Position numbers and translations under genes: made by a program. The notes under the pieces are model-generated. The model saw only the letters and a list, made by a program, of their open reading frames with translations, searched no databases and had not been told where the DNA came from. A DNA stretch of 64,000 bases, taken from Timema cristinae (taxonomy: Eukaryota > Arthropoda > Insecta > Phasmatodea > Timematidae). Of this stretch, positions 62,975 to 64,000 are shown piece by piece. The stretch is from assembly GCA_039000515.1 (NCBI GenBank), contig JBCFYV010009882.1:106534821-106598820 (forward strand). The letters run 5' to 3'. Position 1 is the stretch's first letter. The number at the start of each line of letters is the position of its first letter.

Positions 62975-64000
62975 GTATGTACAATCGGTTTGAAATGTTT
63001 AGGTTTAGAAATGTAAATTGATCATTTGACCTGGTTTGGTTCTTAGAACGTCAATTTGTATTTTCTTGGTTCTTTTTTTATAGAAGCTAAAAACCTAATT
63101 AAATAATTACATGCACTCAAGGAAAAACAAATAGTTTTTAATTTCCAATAGGTAAATTCTTTGTACCTTACATGTCATAACGGCTTGCCTATTTTACGTT
63201 CTGTACCTTTCTCAGCTCTATTCCATCCAACCTTATTGCTTTACTAGGCCTTACCCTCTTCCTTGTCATTACAGTCACTTCACACTTTGCCATGCCAAAT
63301 ATCATTCCACACTCTTTCACTTCCTCATTCCATTCTTGTGGCTGTTCCTCTATTTTATTTTCCTTCTTCCTCATACCATTAAGCTGTCATCTACAAACAT
63401 AATTACTTTCATTTTATCCTTCCCTAGTTTCCTTGCCACTCTATTATTTACCAATTAATTCCATTACCATTACCATTACAAAGAGTAGTGGTGAGAGGGA
63501 AAGCCCCTGCTTCACTGCACTTTTTGGTTGAAACCACAATGCCCACCTCTTCTCAGTCTCAACACAACTCATGTTTTTCTCATATATACTCTACTCTCAT
63601 TAAAACTCCTCTTTCCATTCTAGCCTCCAAATTTTTCACATGTATAGATACTAGTGGTGGGGTGATACTTGCTTTTCTCGATTCTGGTACCTTGCTCTAT
63701 ACTATCATGTCATCTCTTTGATACTCAATACCCTATTTGATACCATTAAACATAGAATTGAATAAATCCACATTTTTAAGCAAAGAAATTAAGTCGAAAG
63801 AAAAATGCTTAAATTGTTTCAATTCATTTGTTTATATATGTCACAAAATATGGAAACCAGTCAATTAGGCTTTTTAAACAAATTATAACAAGATGCAACA
63901 GACAAAAATAAGATTTACAAATAGTAATAGGCCTATAATAAGAAATACGGAAAGTGGAAAAAACTTTGTTAAGTCATAAATGAAATGACTGACAAGATTT
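62975..64000. other. Intron 5 (incomplete), with LINE fragment
   Basis: No further PM20D1-like exon was found up to the window end. Apart from the LINE fragment at 63150-63720 nothing is recognised. Confidence 0.6.
63150..63720 (-). pseudogene. LINE reverse transcriptase fragment
   Basis: Minus-strand pieces in order: AVKQGLSLSPLLF (RT palm, usually VRQGCPLSPLLF), then VIMFVDDSLMV (the YADD box as FVDD), then EQPQEWNEEVKECGMIF, CEVTVMTRKRV and IRLDGIELRKVQNVK. Stops and deletions break the frame. A non-LTR element of the type common in insects. Confidence 0.8.

Noticed and set aside
1..64000. A novel multi-gene defence or biosynthetic system
   Set aside because: I see one host gene, one unknown two-exon gene and many transposons. 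Nothing shows a coordinated gene cluster.

Overview
This is an AT-rich stretch of an animal nuclear genome, most likely an arthropod. Large introns, GT-AG splicing, two families of tRNA-derived SINEs, insect-style LINE C-termini, a Gypsy element primed by tRNA-Lys, and mariner, pogo/Tigger and hAT relics all point that way. I cannot name the species. Only one conserved host gene is evident. It lies on the plus strand and encodes an M20-family metallopeptidase of the PM20D1 type (N-fatty-acyl-amino-acid synthase/hydrolase). Five coding exons (27608-27929, 29699-29934, 47293-47379, 56584-56720, 62779-62974) join in phase into 326 codons, about two thirds of the protein. An acceptor at 27597-27598 implies an untranslated first exon upstream, and the 3' exons lie beyond position 64000.

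Nearly everything else is mobile DNA in various stages of decay. Positions 1-16 kb hold a dead pogo/Tigger transposase (minus), a palindromic TA-flanked MITE in two copies, LINE scraps, SINEs, a second pogo/Tigger relic and a foldback with a tRNA-like arm. Positions 17195-25600 are an 8.4-kb LTR retrotransposon on the minus strand with AGAT target duplications, 0.9-kb LTRs, a tRNA-Lys primer site and a polypurine tract. It is mosaic: its gag is cut after 9 codons by the LTR, leader and gag of a diverged relative, and most of pol is missing.

The host gene occupies 27.6-63 kb. Intron 2 (17.4 kb) is a nested TE landscape. A decayed Gypsy element has a SINE at a deletion in its pol and a 2.8-kb hAT transposon in its 3' LTR. 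Further along are a second copy of a 0.45-0.6-kb repeat, a TA-flanked pogo-type MITE, degenerate tandem arrays, a foldback, and an open two-exon gene of unknown function on the opposite strand (43523-44570). Intron 3 (9.2 kb) has a 50-bp array of small palindromes, a ZMYM1-like hAT fragment, a long degenerate array and a 1-kb near-perfect inverted repeat. Intron 4 (6.1 kb) has a mariner relic bracketed by two inverted copies of its own 3' end.

The elements do not form a working pathway. The functional story is one metabolic enzyme gene whose introns have become a repository of transposons. No bacterial-type operon, CRISPR array, rRNA gene or convincing intact tRNA gene was seen.
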